This document shows positions 5,414 through 13,925 of a stretch of 19,099 nucleotides of DNA, piece after piece (within the stretch, counting starts at the first letter, position 1; the number at the start of each line of letters is the position of its first letter). The position numbers and the translations under genes are program-made. The notes below the pieces were generated by a model. It ran no database searches. It was not told where the DNA came from and saw nothing but the letters and a program-made list of their open reading frames with translations. This stretch comes from Oleispira sp964022115. GTDB taxonomy: Bacteria; Pseudomonadota; Gammaproteobacteria; Pseudomonadales; Oceanobacteraceae. Where the stretch lies: positions 1 through 19,099 of the forward strand of contig CAXIBC010000056.1 in NCBI GenBank assembly GCA_964022115.1, in the 5' to 3' direction.

Positions 5414-6601
5414 ATGACAGATTCTCAAGTACCAAATAGTCAAGCAACTGATTTTGAAGCTCTAGATAAACTGGAAGCAGAAAAAAAAGCACATAAACCT
5501 ACTGAAAAAGTGAATCTATTAGGCCTGTCGCCTAAAAAGATGGATGCATTTTTTGAAGGTCTAGGGGAAAAGAAATTCCGTACTCAGCAGATGTTGAAGT
5601 GGATCCACCAGATTGGTGAGTCTAATTTCGATAATATGACCAATATGAGCAAGGCCATGCGTACTAAGCTGGCTGACGTTGCTGAAATCAGTCTGCCAGA
5701 AGTGATTCTTGATAAAACCTCAGTTGATGGTACCCGTAAATGGGTGATGAAGATGCCAGGTGGCAGCTCGATTGAAACGGTTTATATTCCTGAGAAAGAG
5801 CGTGGTACTCTGTGTGTTAGCTCGCAAATTGGTTGTGCCTTAGATTGCAGCTTTTGTTCTACCGGTAAACAAGGTTTTAACCGTGATTTAAGCGTAGCTG
5901 AAATAATTGGTCAATTATTTGTGGCCTCTCAGGCACTTGATACGCCTGGAGAAAAACGCGTCCGCCGGATTACTAACGTCGTAATGATGGGCATGGGTGA
6001 GCCGTTATTGAACTTTGATAACGTTGTTGACTCTATGGAATTGATGCTCAACGACTTCGCATACAGTCTGTCAAAACGACGGGTGACGTTAAGTACCTCG
6101 GGTGTTGTACCTATGATGGACAAGTTGGGTGATTTATCCGATGTGTCTCTTGCGGTTTCGTTGCACGCGGGTAATGATGAATTGCGTGATGTGCTGGTAC
6201 CGATCAACAAAAAATATCCGATTAAAGAATTAATTGCGGCCACCAATCGTTATTTGGAAAAGCTACCAGATCGCCGTAAAGCCACCATCGAATATACTAT
6301 GATGAAGGATGTGAACGACAGTATTGAGCACGCGGAAGAAATTGCCGAAGTATTAAAAAATACCCCGTGTAAAATTAACTTAATCCCGTTTAACCCGTTC
6401 CCTAATTCAGGTTATGAGCGTCCAAGTAATAATCGTGTTTACCGTTTCCGAGATTTATTGCATGAACGTGGTTTTATTGTCACTATTCGCTCTACCCGTG
6501 GAGATGATATTGACGCTGCGTGTGGGCAGCTAGTGGGTCAGGTAGAAGATCGGACTCGACGTCAGCAAAAATACATCGACTTGCATCAGGTTAATGAATA
6601 A
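5414..6601 (+). CDS. rlmN: Dual-specificity 23S rRNA/tRNA adenine-C2 methyltransferase RlmN
   Basis: This radical-SAM enzyme methylates C2 of A2503 in 23S rRNA and of A37 in a subset of tRNAs, needing a [4Fe-4S] cluster. With ATG 5414 it is 395 aa (E. coli 384); a GTG at 5405 would add three residues. GGTG 6 nt upstream favours ATG 5414. Cluster cysteines lie in CALDCSFC (141, 145, 148). The methyl-carrying cysteine is about 370 in DAACGQL, and the second conserved cysteine about 134 in TLCVSSQIGC. The segments VVMMGMGEPLLN and RRVTLSTSGVVP are typical. The first 35 residues are a charged, poorly conserved extension. It overlaps or abuts pilW, indicating an operon. The identification is secure. 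Confidence 0.96.
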   Translation: MTDSQVPNSQATDFEALDKLEAEKKAHKPTEKVNLLGLSPKKMDAFFEGLGEKKFRTQQMLKWIHQIGESNFDNMTNMSKAMRTKLADVAEISLPEVILDKTSVDGTRKWVMKMPGGSSIETVYIPEKERGTLCVSSQIGCALDCSFCSTGKQGFNRDLSVAEIIGQLFVASQALDTPGEKRVRRITNVVMMGMGEPLLNFDNVVDSMELMLNDFAYSLSKRRVTLSTSGVVPMMDKLGDLSDVSLAVSLHAGNDELRDVLVPINKKYPIKELIAATNRYLEKLPDRRKATIEYTMMKDVNDSIEHAEEIAEVLKNTPCKINLIPFNPFPNSGYERPSNNRVYRFRDLLHERGFIVTIRSTRGDDIDAACGQLVGQVEDRTRRQQKYIDLHQVNE

Positions 6602-6614
6602 AAGGATATTTCAA

Positions 6615-7388
6615 ATGAAGTCGCTACAACTGGTTATTTTATTGTGTGGCAGTTTGTTATTATCGGCCTGCGTTACAACCATTGAAAGTCGCTTGACGCG
6701 CAAGGCAGACCCAGAGAAAGCGGTGGAGAATTATACTCAGCTTGGGCTGGGTTATATTCAACAAGGTCGGTTTGATCGTGCTCGCGCGCGTATTAATCGT
6801 GCTTTAGAAATCGATTCTGAGTACGCCCCGGCTAATAATGCCATGGCGTTATTATTACAGTCAGAACGTGAGCCCGAATTGGCGGAAGAATACTTCTTAA
6901 AATCCATCGATCTAGATGATGAGTTTAGCCAAGGGCAATACAATTACGGCATGTTTTTAATGCAGCAGAATCGGTTTGATGAGGCTTGTCAGCATTTAAA
7001 GAATGCGGCGGATGATGTGCAGTATCAGCAGCGTGGTAAAGCCTCTCAGAACCTCGGTTTATGCTATTACCGTAATGGCCAAGTAGACCTTGCGATTACA
7101 ACCTACGAACGCATGTTAAAAGTGCAACGTTTTAATGCACCGGTACTGGTTAACCTATCGACCTTGTTATTCGAAAAAGGTCGTTATGAAGAAGCGCAGC
7201 AATATTATAATCGTTTCACTCGCATCGTTGCACGCGAGCAAAGTCAGCAGTCTGCTAACTCATTATGGTTAGGCATTCGTTTGGCACGAGTTAGTAACAA
7301 TGAAAAAGCAGTCAAGAAACTTGCGAATCAGTTGAAAGCAAACTTTCCTTTGTCGGCTGAATTTCAACTTTATAGCGAAACGCTTTAA
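6615..7388 (+). CDS. pilW: Type IV pilus pilotin lipoprotein PilW/PilF (TPR)
   Basis: In Pseudomonas PilF and Neisseria PilW, this outer-membrane lipoprotein is needed for PilQ secretin assembly and pilus stability. The preferred start is ATG 6615 (257 aa), with AAGGA 8 nt upstream. An upstream ATG at 6594 is in frame, overlaps the end of rlmN by 8 bp and would add seven residues. A lipoprotein signal peptide ends at LLLSAC, with the acylated Cys at 19 and a non-Asp residue at +2, consistent with outer-membrane sorting. The rest is helical TPR repeats, for example GYIQQGRFDRARARINRALE, and later YRNGQVDLAITTYERML and LFEKGRYEEAQQYYNRF. Position between rlmN and ispG is that of pilF in pseudomonads. 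The rodZ gene that normally follows is absent; ispG begins 41 bp later. Confidence 0.9.
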   Translation: MKSLQLVILLCGSLLLSACVTTIESRLTRKADPEKAVENYTQLGLGYIQQGRFDRARARINRALEIDSEYAPANNAMALLLQSEREPELAEEYFLKSIDLDDEFSQGQYNYGMFLMQQNRFDEACQHLKNAADDVQYQQRGKASQNLGLCYYRNGQVDLAITTYERMLKVQRFNAPVLVNLSTLLFEKGRYEEAQQYYNRFTRIVAREQSQQSANSLWLGIRLARVSNNEKAVKKLANQLKANFPLSAEFQLYSETL

Positions 7389-7429
7389 AAACCGTTAAAT
7401 AAAGAGAACTAGGGTAGCGGCATCGAATT

Positions 7430-8551
7430 ATGAGCATACATTCACATTCTCCAATTGTTAGACGTAAAAGCCGAAAGATTTGGGTCGGTAATGTCCCTGT
7501 CGGTGGTGATGCACCGATTGCTGTGCAAACTATGACGAATACCCCAACCGAAGATATTGCGGCGACGGTTGCACAAATTAAACGTGCACAAGATGCGGGT
7601 GTGGATATTGTGCGGGTTTCTGTGCCTTCTATGGCCGCGGCGGATGCCTTTGGTGAAATTAAAAAACAGGTATCTGTCCCCCTAGTGGCGGATATTCACT
7701 TTGATTATAAAATTGCCTTAAAAGTTGCTGATCTTGGGGTTGATTGCTTACGTATCAATCCAGGCAATATCGGTCGCGAAGATAGAATTCGTGAAGTTGT
7801 TGCAGCAGCGCGCCATAATGGTATACCTATTCGAATCGGCGTTAATGCGGGTTCGCTAGAAAAAGATTTGCAAGTTAAATACGGTGAGCCAACGCCGGAT
7901 GCCTTGGTTGAATCGGCCATGCGTCATATCGACATTCTTGATCGCTTGAACTTTCCAGATTTTAAATTAAGTCTTAAAGCGTCTGATATTTTTATGACAG
8001 TGGCGGCGTATCGCAAGATTGCCGATCAAATCGAACAGCCATTACACTTAGGTATTACCGAAGCGGGTGGCTTACGCGGTGGTACGGTGAAATCGTCTAT
8101 CGGTTTGGGCTTACTTATGTTTGATGGCATTGGTGATACCATTCGTGTTTCTCTTGCCGCTGACCCGATTGAAGAAGTTAAAGTCGGCTGGGATATGTTG
8201 AAGTCATTAAAGTTACGCTCTCGTGGTGTTAACTTTATCGCTTGCCCATCGTGCTCACGTCAAAACTTTGATGTGATTAAGACCATGAACGAATTAGAAA
8301 ACCGCTTGGAAGATATCCGTACCCCGATCGATGTTGCGATTATCGGTTGTGTTGTGAACGGCCCAGGGGAAGCTAAAGAAGTGGATGTGGGTTTAACCGG
8401 TGGCTCACCGAATAATTTGATTTATATCGATGGCAAGCCCGCAGAAAAATTAAAAAATGACGATTTATTGGATGGTTTAGAGACCATGGTGCGTGACCGT
8501 GTTGCCAAGAAACAGCAAGCGCTAAAAGACGTCATCGTTTCTGACAGTTAA
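7430..8551 (+). CDS. ispG: 4-hydroxy-3-methylbut-2-en-1-yl diphosphate synthase (IspG/GcpE)
   Basis: IspG performs the reductive ring opening of MEcPP to HMBPP in the MEP isoprenoid pathway with a [4Fe-4S] cluster. At 373 aa it matches E. coli (372). The N-terminal TIM-barrel part includes VADIHFDYKIAL and LRINPGNIG. The cluster-binding part has Cys272 and Cys275 in FIACPSCSRQ, Cys307 in IIGCVVNGPGEA, and Glu314. Shine-Dalgarno is weak (AGGG about 16 nt upstream). It sits in the pilW-ispG-hisS-yfgM-bamB-der run with short gaps, consistent with one operon. As a cluster-dependent essential enzyme it needs Fe-S assembly that this locus does not fully encode. Confidence 0.97.
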   Translation: MSIHSHSPIVRRKSRKIWVGNVPVGGDAPIAVQTMTNTPTEDIAATVAQIKRAQDAGVDIVRVSVPSMAAADAFGEIKKQVSVPLVADIHFDYKIALKVADLGVDCLRINPGNIGREDRIREVVAAARHNGIPIRIGVNAGSLEKDLQVKYGEPTPDALVESAMRHIDILDRLNFPDFKLSLKASDIFMTVAAYRKIADQIEQPLHLGITEAGGLRGGTVKSSIGLGLLMFDGIGDTIRVSLAADPIEEVKVGWDMLKSLKLRSRGVNFIACPSCSRQNFDVIKTMNELENRLEDIRTPIDVAIIGCVVNGPGEAKEVDVGLTGGSPNNLIYIDGKPAEKLKNDDLLDGLETMVRDRVAKKQQALKDVIVSDS

Positions 8552-8587
8552 TGTCTGATAATTAATTAAGCATAGAAGGAAAATCTC

Positions 8588-9874
8588 TTGGCTAACAAGA
8601 AGATTAAAGCCATTCGTGGCATGAACGACGTACTGCCGAGCCAAACACCCGTTTGGCAGTATTTGGAAAGCAGTGTACAGACCGTTTTAAGTGGTTATGG
8701 CTATCAAGAAATTCGTATGCCTGTGGTTGAACAAACCCACTTGTTTAAGCGATCTATCGGTGAAGTGACCGACATTGTTGAAAAAGAAATGTATACCTTT
8801 GATGATCGTAATGGCGATAGTCTCACCTTGCGTCCCGAAGGAACGGCGAGCTGTGTGCGCGCTTGTGAAGAACACTCGCTTTTAACCAATAACCAAAGTC
8901 AGCGTTTGTGGTATATCGGCCCGATGTTTCGCTATGAGCGTCCGCAAAAAGGTCGTTATCGTCAGTTTTTCCAAATTGGTGTTGAAACCTTTGGTATGGC
9001 AACAGCGGATATTGATGCGGAAGTGATCTTATTAACGGCGCGCCTATGGCAGCAGTTAGGGATTAAAGATGCGGTTGAATTACAATTAAATACTATTGGT
9101 AGTGCCCAAACCCGCATCGATTATAAAGCCGCTTTGGTTGAATATCTGACGCCGATTAAAGATCAATTAGATGAAGACAGTCAGCGTCGTCTAGCGACTA
9201 ATCCGCTGCGTATTTTGGATTCAAAAGACCAAACGACTCAAGGCTTGTTAGATGACGCGCCGCAGTTGCACGATTATCTTGACCAAGAAAGTCGCGAGCA
9301 CTTTGCAAAACTAACCGCCATTTTGGATGCGGCGGGCGTGCAGTATGTTATTAATCAGCGCTTAGTGCGCGGTTTAGATTATTATGGCAAAACCGTTTTT
9401 GAATGGGTAACCGATAAGCTAGGTTCACAAGGTACGGTGTGTGCCGGTGGTCGTTACGACGGATTGGTCGAGCAGCTAGGGGGCAAACCAACACCCGCGG
9501 TTGGTTTTGCCATGGGGGTTGAGCGCTTAATTCTACTATTAGAAACCTTAGACGTAATACCCGCGGCGGTTAATACTACCCTTGACGTTTATATCACCGC
9601 CTTGGGTGGCGATACCGATCAAGCTGCGTTACTGTTAGCGGATGCGATTCGCCAACAACAACCACAGGTACGAGTACAGACCCATTGTGGTGGTGGCAGC
9701 TATAAAAGCCAGATGAAAAAAGCGCTTAATAGCAGTGCCCGTTTTGTTATCTTGTTAGAAAATGATGATGTAGAAGCAAAGCGTGTACGTATTAAGGCCT
9801 TGAGTGAAGAAGGTGAGCAGACTGAGTTAAGTAATGACGATGTTGCTGACTGGATTGCAGCTCAGCTGAATTAG
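8588..9874 (+). CDS. hisS: Histidyl-tRNA synthetase
   Basis: This class IIa aminoacyl-tRNA synthetase charges tRNA-His. The product is 428 aa (E. coli 424) and begins with a TTG codon: MANKKIKAIRGMNDVLP matches the family start and GAAGGA lies 7 nt upstream, while no ATG fits. Motif 2 is FRYERPQKGRYRQFFQ at 114-129, the histidine-specific motif is RGLDYYGKTVFE at 261-272, and motif 3 is GFAMGVERL at 306-314. The C-terminal anticodon-binding domain covers roughly 328-425. The 36-bp gap from ispG supports co-transcription. Confidence 0.97.
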   Translation: MANKKIKAIRGMNDVLPSQTPVWQYLESSVQTVLSGYGYQEIRMPVVEQTHLFKRSIGEVTDIVEKEMYTFDDRNGDSLTLRPEGTASCVRACEEHSLLTNNQSQRLWYIGPMFRYERPQKGRYRQFFQIGVETFGMATADIDAEVILLTARLWQQLGIKDAVELQLNTIGSAQTRIDYKAALVEYLTPIKDQLDEDSQRRLATNPLRILDSKDQTTQGLLDDAPQLHDYLDQESREHFAKLTAILDAAGVQYVINQRLVRGLDYYGKTVFEWVTDKLGSQGTVCAGGRYDGLVEQLGGKPTPAVGFAMGVERLILLLETLDVIPAAVNTTLDVYITALGGDTDQAALLLADAIRQQQPQVRVQTHCGGGSYKSQMKKALNSSARFVILLENDDVEAKRVRIKALSEEGEQTELSNDDVADWIAAQLN

Positions 9875-9914
9875 ATTGAAGATAAAATAACAAAGTAGTG
9901 AAGGAGTATGGGGA

Positions 9915-10592
9915 ATGTCTGAAGAATTAAGAACAGAAGAAGAACAAGTTGAAGCGATTAAAAACTGGTGGAATGAAAACGGTAAAAGTTTAATTATTAC
10001 CGTGGTTGTTGTTTTAGCCGGGTATTTTGGTTGGAATGGCTATCAAGAAAACCAGCGCGCACAAGGTGAAGCGGCGGCTAGTATTTACCAACAGTTGGTG
10101 AATAAAGCGACGAAACCATTAGCGGAACAGACGGAAGCTGATAAGGCCGAACTTGAAACAGTGGCTGCGCAACTGAAAACAGAATTCCCTAATAGCCTTT
10201 ATGCACAATTTGCTGGCCTTTATTTAGCGAAATTTGCGATTGAAGCCAATAACTTTGACGCGGCTGCCAGCGAATTACAAATATTGCTTGAGGCGGGTGA
10301 TAAAGGGCCAGTGACCTACTTGGCTAAAGTTCGCTTAGCGCGAGTCTTTATTCAGCAAGAAAAACTGGATGAAGCGTTAGATTTAGTGGCAACGACTCCA
10401 GAGGCGTCTTTTAGTGCTCAATATGAAGAAGTAAAAGGTGATGCTTTATTTGCTAAAGGCGAATTAAGCAAGGCATTAAGCGCTTACCAGGCTGCTCGTG
10501 CTGCCGCGACATCTTTGGGTATTAATACTCAAGTTTTGCAGCGTAAGATTGATGATCTTGCCGGTGCAGAGCTTGCTGGAGCGGATGCTTAA
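9915..10592 (+). CDS. yfgM: YfgM family ancillary SecYEG translocon / BepA-partner protein
   Basis: In E. coli, YfgM is a single-pass inner-membrane protein with a periplasmic TPR-like domain that associates with SecYEG and PpiD and influences envelope stress signalling. The 225-aa product (E. coli 206) has the conserved cytoplasmic start MSEELRTEEEQVEAIKNWW, one transmembrane helix at about 25-41 and a periplasmic helical-repeat region. A strong AAGGAG Shine-Dalgarno lies 8 nt upstream. The stop codon is 3-6 bp before the likely bamB start, so translation is probably coupled. The order hisS-yfgM-bamB-der is the conserved context. Confidence 0.92.
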   Translation: MSEELRTEEEQVEAIKNWWNENGKSLIITVVVVLAGYFGWNGYQENQRAQGEAAASIYQQLVNKATKPLAEQTEADKAELETVAAQLKTEFPNSLYAQFAGLYLAKFAIEANNFDAAASELQILLEAGDKGPVTYLAKVRLARVFIQQEKLDEALDLVATTPEASFSAQYEEVKGDALFAKGELSKALSAYQAARAAATSLGINTQVLQRKIDDLAGAELAGADA

Positions 10593-10598
10593 TTGATG

Positions 10599-11828
10599 AT
10601 GCCTAAAGTAATAATGCTCATATTGGCTAGCCTATTTATGCTAGCCTGTAGCAGTCAAGACACTAAGTCTGAAACCGTTGAAGCCAATATTGAAACAGGC
10701 CCTGCTGAGTTGACGAGCTTTGATGAGCAAGTCGATATTGATGTGGTTTGGCGCCGCTCTTTGGGCAAAGGCTCAGGGGCAAAAAATATTCGTTTACGCC
10801 CTGCGGTCAGTGGTGAAAATGTTTATATGGCGGATTACAATGGGCAGCTTTGGGCATTAGAGCTGGAATCGGGTGATAAACTTTGGTCACAGATGTTTGA
10901 CCAAGCTATTACCAGTGGTGTTGTCGTTGCAGAGAATGACTTGTATATCGCAACCCAAGACGGCTTTTTGCACAGCATCTCGAAAGCTGATGGTGAAGTG
11001 CAATGGTCACAATCATTGAGCAGTGAAAGTATTGCGCCCGTCGTTGTTGATAATAAACAGGTTTATATTCGCACTATCGACGGTCACTTGACCGCCTTTG
11101 AGCGCACTAGTGGTCAGCAAAACTGGACGTATGAAGCGGCTTTACCGGTATTAACCGTTCACGGTACGGGTTCCCCTGTATTGCTACAAAGCCTAGTTAT
11201 TACAGGCTTTGCTAACGGTAAGTTGCTGGCATTAGATAAAGAATTAGGCATTCCTCGTTGGCATAAGCGATTGGCGATTCCTCAAGGACGTTCTGAATTA
11301 GAACGCTTAATCGATCTCGATGGTACACCTATCATTGACGCTGGCATTGTTTATGCGACGGCTTATCACGGTAAGTTGGCGGCTATTGCTTATGATGGTA
11401 AAACCCTATGGGAAACTGAGCTGTCGAGCTATTTAGGGCCCGAGTTAGGCCTAGGTAATATCTACATCACTCGTGATGATGATTATGTGCAAGCTTATGA
11501 TCAACTAAATGGTGCCTCCGTATGGAGTCAATCAGCACTGCAAGGACGTTTCTTAAATCAGCCAGTGAAGCACGATAGTTATATTGTGGTGGCGGATTAT
11601 GAAGGCTATGTGCATGTATTAGCGCAGGTGGATGGTGACATAGTAGGGCGCTTAAGTGTGCGTCCTAGACCGTTGCATATGACCTTGCCGAATCAGCCAG
11701 AAATGAATAACTGGCGTCCTTTGCGTGGCAAAGATTTTGGAATCCGTAGTGTGATGCAATCGACCTCAAAGGGTCTGCTAGCCTATACCAATGCGGGTGA
11801 ACTGCTGCTATTGCAGCTAGCTAACTAA
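10599..11828 (+). CDS. bamB: Outer membrane protein assembly factor BamB (lipoprotein)
   Basis: BamB is the beta-propeller lipoprotein of the BAM complex that helps BamA insert outer-membrane proteins. The start is ambiguous among TTG 10593, ATG 10596 and ATG 10599; 10599 gives a compact signal peptide MPKVIMLILASLFMLAC and 409 aa (E. coli 392). The acylated Cys is at 17, followed by Ser-Ser, consistent with outer-membrane sorting. Repeated propeller blades with PQQ-type motifs follow, such as DYNGQLWALELESGDKLW, TQDGFLHSISKADGEVQW and ADYEGYVHVLAQVDGDIVG. Shine-Dalgarno GGAG lies inside the end of yfgM. It directly follows yfgM and precedes der. The identification is secure. Confidence 0.94.
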   Translation: MPKVIMLILASLFMLACSSQDTKSETVEANIETGPAELTSFDEQVDIDVVWRRSLGKGSGAKNIRLRPAVSGENVYMADYNGQLWALELESGDKLWSQMFDQAITSGVVVAENDLYIATQDGFLHSISKADGEVQWSQSLSSESIAPVVVDNKQVYIRTIDGHLTAFERTSGQQNWTYEAALPVLTVHGTGSPVLLQSLVITGFANGKLLALDKELGIPRWHKRLAIPQGRSELERLIDLDGTPIIDAGIVYATAYHGKLAAIAYDGKTLWETELSSYLGPELGLGNIYITRDDDYVQAYDQLNGASVWSQSALQGRFLNQPVKHDSYIVVADYEGYVHVLAQVDGDIVGRLSVRPRPLHMTLPNQPEMNNWRPLRGKDFGIRSVMQSTSKGLLAYTNAGELLLLQLAN

Positions 11829-11870
11829 CAATGTTAGTCAGTATGTATTTGAGACAAGATAACTAAAATT

Positions 11871-13388
11871 ATGGTTCCTGTAATTGCCCTAGTAGGGCGT
11901 CCCAATGTTGGGAAATCCACCTTATTTAACCGCTTAACTAAGACGCGTGATGCCTTAGTTGCTGAAATCGCGGGTTTAACCCGTGATCGTAAATACGGTG
12001 AAGGCCAAATTGGCGACGAACCTTTTATTGTTATTGATACCGCCGGTATCAGTGGTGAAGAAGTAGGTATTGATGCTGAAATGGCATCGCAATCTTTTCA
12101 AGCAATCGAAGAAGCCGACATCGTATTATTTATGGTGGATGCACAATCGGGAATCATTCATGCCGATCATCTATTGGCTGAATATTTGCGTAAAAAAGGC
12201 AAAGAAGCCTATGTTATTGCCAACAAGATTGATGGTCGTAACCCAGATGTTGTATTAGCCGAATTCTATGAACTGGGTATGGGCGAACCGATTCCTATTG
12301 CGGCGGCGCATAACCGGGGTATTAATACGCTCATTGAACACGTACTTAGTGAGCTGCATGGGCCAAAAGAAGTTGAGCCAGAGCGTGAACTTACCGGTTA
12401 CGAAGAGTGGGAACAGCTTTATGGTGAAAAAGAAGAAGCCATTGATGTTAAAACTCAGCATGAAGAATTAAACGTTAAAGGGGTTAAAATTGCCATTGTT
12501 GGTCGTCCGAACGTAGGTAAGTCAACTCTGATTAACCGTTTCTTAGGTGAAGAGCGCGTTGTGGTTTATGACCAAGCGGGTACGACACGAGACAGCGTTT
12601 ATATTCCTTATGAGCGTCATGGCCAAGATTATACCTTGATCGATACCGCGGGTATTCGTCGTCGTAAGAGCATCACCGAAGCGGCCGAAAAATTCTCAAT
12701 TATTAAGACACTGCAAGCTATTCAAGATTGCCATGTGTGTGTGTTAGTTCTCGATGCGAAAGACGGTATTGTAGAGCAAGATCTACACATGTTGAGCTTC
12801 GTCTTGAACGCCGGCCGCGCGTTAGTGATCGCCATTAATAAATGGGATGGCATGACAGCGGAAGATCGTGAGAGTGTAAAAAAAGAACTGGATCGTCGTT
12901 TAGAGTTTATTACTTACGCGGATATTCATTTCATCTCGGCATTACACGGTACTAACGTCGGTAACTTGTATAAATCCGTTGATGATGCGTATGAGTCTGC
13001 CATGGCAAAATGGTCTACTAGCCAGTTAACACGCTTGTTAGAAGATATGGTGAAGAATCACCAGCCGCCTATGGTTAACGGGCGCCGTATCAAGTTGCGC
13101 TATGCGCACCAAGGTGGATCAAATCCGCCGGTACTGGTGGTGCACGGGACGCAAACGGATAAGTTAACCGAAGCTTATAAACGTTATTTGGCGAATACCT
13201 ATCGCCGTGTTTTAGAGATCAATGGTACGCCCATTCGAATGGTATTTAAATCTTCTGAGAACCCATTCTCTGAGAAGAAAGAAGGGCCAACCTTCCACGC
13301 TATTCGTCAGAAAAAAATCGAACGTACGCAAAACATTCGTGCTATTAAGAAAGAAAAAGCACGTAAGCAGCGCGCTAAAAAACGTTAA
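11871..13388 (+). CDS. der: Ribosome biogenesis GTPase Der (EngA)
   Basis: Der is a double-G-domain GTPase needed for late 50S subunit assembly. The 505-aa product (E. coli 490) has G domain 1 with GRPNVGKST at 9-17, DTAG at 56-59 and NKID at 118-121. An acidic linker spans about 165-200. G domain 2 has GRPNVGKST at 211-219, DTAG at 258-261 and NKWD at 323-326. A KH-like domain includes GRRIKLRYAHQGGSNPPVLVVHG, and the C-terminal tail is lysine/arginine-rich. No clear Shine-Dalgarno precedes the ATG, but the start matches the family. It is the last gene of the conserved block; no strong intrinsic terminator is seen immediately after it. Confidence 0.97.
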   Translation: MVPVIALVGRPNVGKSTLFNRLTKTRDALVAEIAGLTRDRKYGEGQIGDEPFIVIDTAGISGEEVGIDAEMASQSFQAIEEADIVLFMVDAQSGIIHADHLLAEYLRKKGKEAYVIANKIDGRNPDVVLAEFYELGMGEPIPIAAAHNRGINTLIEHVLSELHGPKEVEPERELTGYEEWEQLYGEKEEAIDVKTQHEELNVKGVKIAIVGRPNVGKSTLINRFLGEERVVVYDQAGTTRDSVYIPYERHGQDYTLIDTAGIRRRKSITEAAEKFSIIKTLQAIQDCHVCVLVLDAKDGIVEQDLHMLSFVLNAGRALVIAINKWDGMTAEDRESVKKELDRRLEFITYADIHFISALHGTNVGNLYKSVDDAYESAMAKWSTSQLTRLLEDMVKNHQPPMVNGRRIKLRYAHQGGSNPPVLVVHGTQTDKLTEAYKRYLANTYRRVLEINGTPIRMVFKSSENPFSEKKEGPTFHAIRQKKIERTQNIRAIKKEKARKQRAKKR

Positions 13389-13409
13389 ATTGTTTTAAAC
13401 TGAATTTTT

Positions 13410-13447
13410 CTGCATGCTTATATTTACTAATAAAAATGAGTATGCAG
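13410..13447 (+). repeat. Hairpin abutting the Shine-Dalgarno of the small secreted gene
   Basis: CTGCATGCTTAT (13410-13421) and ATGAGTATGCAG (13436-13447) are inverted copies matching at 10 of 12 positions, with a 14-nt A/T-rich loop. The right arm runs into AGAGG, the Shine-Dalgarno of the gene starting at 13458. It lacks a following U-tract, so I do not call it a terminator of der. It could modulate translation initiation. Confidence 0.4.
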
Positions 13448-13457
13448 AGGAATTGCG

Positions 13458-13895
13458 GTGAAAGTTTTTTTTCTGATCAGTTTTCTATTTCTTTCCTTGG
13501 CCAGTCAGGCTGCTCCCTCTACCAATATTACTACTAATAGTTTTGTTAAAATAAAGATTGCTAGCCTACAGCTGTTTTCTTCATTCTCTGCTTTTATTTA
13601 TTTTCAAGGTGATGAGCGCAATTGCGTTGCTTCCCAGCTCTGAAATAGCCCTCAGGAATAAATGGAAGCCAGTTGCAGCATTCATCGGAAGGAATTCAAT
13701 AAAATTATCGATCCTCTGATTCGTGGTGATTTAGCCGTGATCGATGACTTGCAACTCAACCTAGAATCCATTTTAAGCCAGTATTTAGGTTATGCAAACT
13801 CGAGCACAGGCGGTTATGGGGTGAGCTTTGGCGAGACGCCATTTGTTGTGCTACATACCTTTGAAAATATGTGTGAGATCATTGCCAGTTATTAA
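13458..13895 (+). pseudogene. Small secreted hypothetical protein gene, interrupted by two in-frame stops
   Basis: A GTG at 13458 with AGAGG 7 nt upstream opens a frame beginning MKVFFLISFLFLSLASQA, a typical Sec signal peptide with predicted cleavage after SQA. It stops at TGA (13641-13643). Six codons further in the same frame is a TAA, immediately followed by ATG 13662, after which the frame runs 77 residues to TAA 13893-13895. Because both halves share one frame and together would make a roughly 145-residue exported protein with a few cysteines, a gene disabled by two nonsense codons is the most economical reading. The alternative is two small genes: AGGA lies 5 nt before ATG 13662, so the downstream part could be translated alone, but it has no signal peptide. 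I recognise no family for either part. Confidence 0.5.
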
Positions 13896-13905
13896 TAACT
13901 GGCAA
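13882..13905. repeat. 24-bp perfect palindrome between convergent genes
   Basis: The half TTGCCAGTTATT is followed by its exact reverse complement, giving 24 bp with complete dyad symmetry. It includes the TAA stop of the upstream small gene and ends 21 bp before the cvfB stop. As RNA it would fold into a 10-bp stem with a 4-nt loop in either direction. A bidirectional terminator is plausible by location, but neither side has a U-tract; a protein-binding dyad is the alternative. Confidence 0.7.
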
Positions 13906-13925
13906 CTTCTAGTCAATAGACTCGA

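Noticed and set aside
5929..6246. Minus-strand 105-residue open frame inside rlmN
   Set aside because: It lies wholly within conserved rlmN coding sequence on the opposite strand and shows no recognisable protein features.
13641..13661. Programmed readthrough or selenocysteine at the TGA of the small secreted gene
   Set aside because: A second stop, TAA, follows six codons later in the same frame, which readthrough of TGA would not solve, and no SECIS-like hairpin is apparent immediately downstream.
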